Shown: piece by piece, positions 63,801 through 64,000 of the stretch
How positions within the stretch are numbered: position 1 is the stretch's first letter
Layout of the letters: each line of letters opens with the position of its first letter
Assembly: GCF_051014445.1 (NCBI RefSeq)
Contig: NC_135141.1
Coordinates: forward strand, 1 to 64,000
Direction of reading: 5' to 3'
DNA: 64,000 nucleotides
Origin: Colletes latitarsis
Taxonomy: Eukaryota; Arthropoda; Insecta; Hymenoptera; Colletidae
Made by a program: the position numbers and the translations under genes
Notes under the pieces: model-generated
What the model was told of the DNA's origin: nothing
Seen by the model: the letters and a program-made list of their open reading frames with translations, nothing else
Database searches by the model: none

Positions 63801-64000
63801 GAAGTATTAAAAAGAGGGTAACGTGGAACTTGAAATGATTTTTTAGTTATTTTCTTTGGATATTAAAGTAGATTTCATTGGATGTAAGAGTAGATGTAAT
63901 TGGACAGTTAAGTATTTTTTATTATACTGTTAAAGCAATGTGTTTTAAGGGGAGGAGGTTTAAACACCTCGCCTAACCTAACCTCGTCCGGATCTCGAGG

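Larger units (their letters stand above)
1..64000. repeat. Macro-tandem array with 11.1-kb and 7.68-kb units
   Basis: The same sequence recurs head-to-tail throughout. Identical blocks recur at spacings of 11111, 11113 and 11118 bases on the left and 7681, 7681 and 7683 bases on the right. The two periods share one base unit and differ by the presence of a 3,473-bp transposon-like element. Copies differ by scattered substitutions and short indels only. No rRNA, histone or other gene that commonly forms such arrays is present. The array extends beyond both window edges. An assembly artefact cannot be excluded from sequence alone, but the many unit-specific variants argue against simple duplication of one contig. 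Confidence 0.97.
57952..64000 (+). repeat. Base unit 7 (short class, truncated by window edge)
   Basis: Starts at the third empty site. Mostly short class, but it reverts to the long-class state at 59341 (ATTACAAATGCC), 60794 (ACTCCCGAAA) and 61094 (TGTAAAGCC). Private changes include A in CGCAAGAAG near 59608 and A in AGAAAATAAA near 62664. The copy is cut at 64000, just before its X3 block. Confidence 0.95.

Noticed and set aside
1..64000. Ribosomal DNA array with insertion-bearing and insertion-free units
   Set aside because: The filled/empty pattern recalls R1/R2 elements in 28S genes, but no 18S, 5.8S or 28S-like sequence is present, and the element has TIRs and a target duplication rather than non-LTR structure.
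1..64000. Histone gene cluster
   Set aside because: The unit size would fit, but no frame of histone length or composition exists in any unit.

Overview
The window is almost certainly eukaryotic, AT-rich insect nuclear DNA. I lean towards Hymenoptera or another insect with CCTAA-type telomeres, because of the nested TIR transposons, a tRNA-derived SINE-like sequence, a retroposon-like (TAAA)n tail and short CCTAACCTAACC motifs. I found no convincing protein-coding gene, no functional RNA gene and no prokaryotic feature. All open frames are 60-134 codons, and those I could test behave like non-coding repeat sequence.

The whole 64 kb is one head-to-tail macro-tandem array. A base unit of about 7.64-7.68 kb occurs seven times (the last cut by the window edge), with units starting at 1583, 12694, 23807, 34925, 42590, 50271 and 57952. 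In the left part, a 3,473-bp element with terminal inverted repeats sits between successive base units, giving an 11.11 kb period (copies 1-1582 partial, 9221-12693, 20334-23806, 31452-34924). At the same site in the three junctions on the right (42590, 50271, 57952) the element is absent and a single copy of its 7-bp target duplication GTCGTAC remains, giving a 7.68 kb period. Filled and empty alleles of one insertion therefore lie side by side in one array.

Each base unit holds, in order: (i) a hairpin next to the insertion site and AT-rich DNA; (ii) a roughly 300-bp GC-richer module 'C' of unknown identity; (iii) a pogo/Tigger-like non-autonomous element of about 1.98 kb with TA duplication, itself split by (iv) a roughly 1.2-kb TIR element (family X, copy X2); (v) an 81-codon open frame of unknown meaning; (vi) about 2 kb of AT-rich DNA with a perfect 11-bp-stem hairpin; (vii) a putative non-LTR 3' end with a (TAAA)5 tail; (viii) a roughly 560-590-bp block of internal repeats from family X (X3); (ix) a tRNA-derived SINE-like sequence with A and B boxes and a T8 terminator. 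The 3,473-bp element carries two further copies of the unknown module (A and B, in inverted orientation), a GC-rich island and its own nested family-X copy (X1).

Units are nearly identical, but diagnostic indels and substitutions sort into a 'long' and a 'short' class and are shuffled between units. The class switch in unit 4 can be placed between 41151 and 41459. This is the pattern of unequal exchange and gene conversion in a concerted array. The most interesting objects are the 7-bp-duplication TIR element, which I cannot assign to a superfamily, and its filled/empty polymorphism inside a young macrosatellite.
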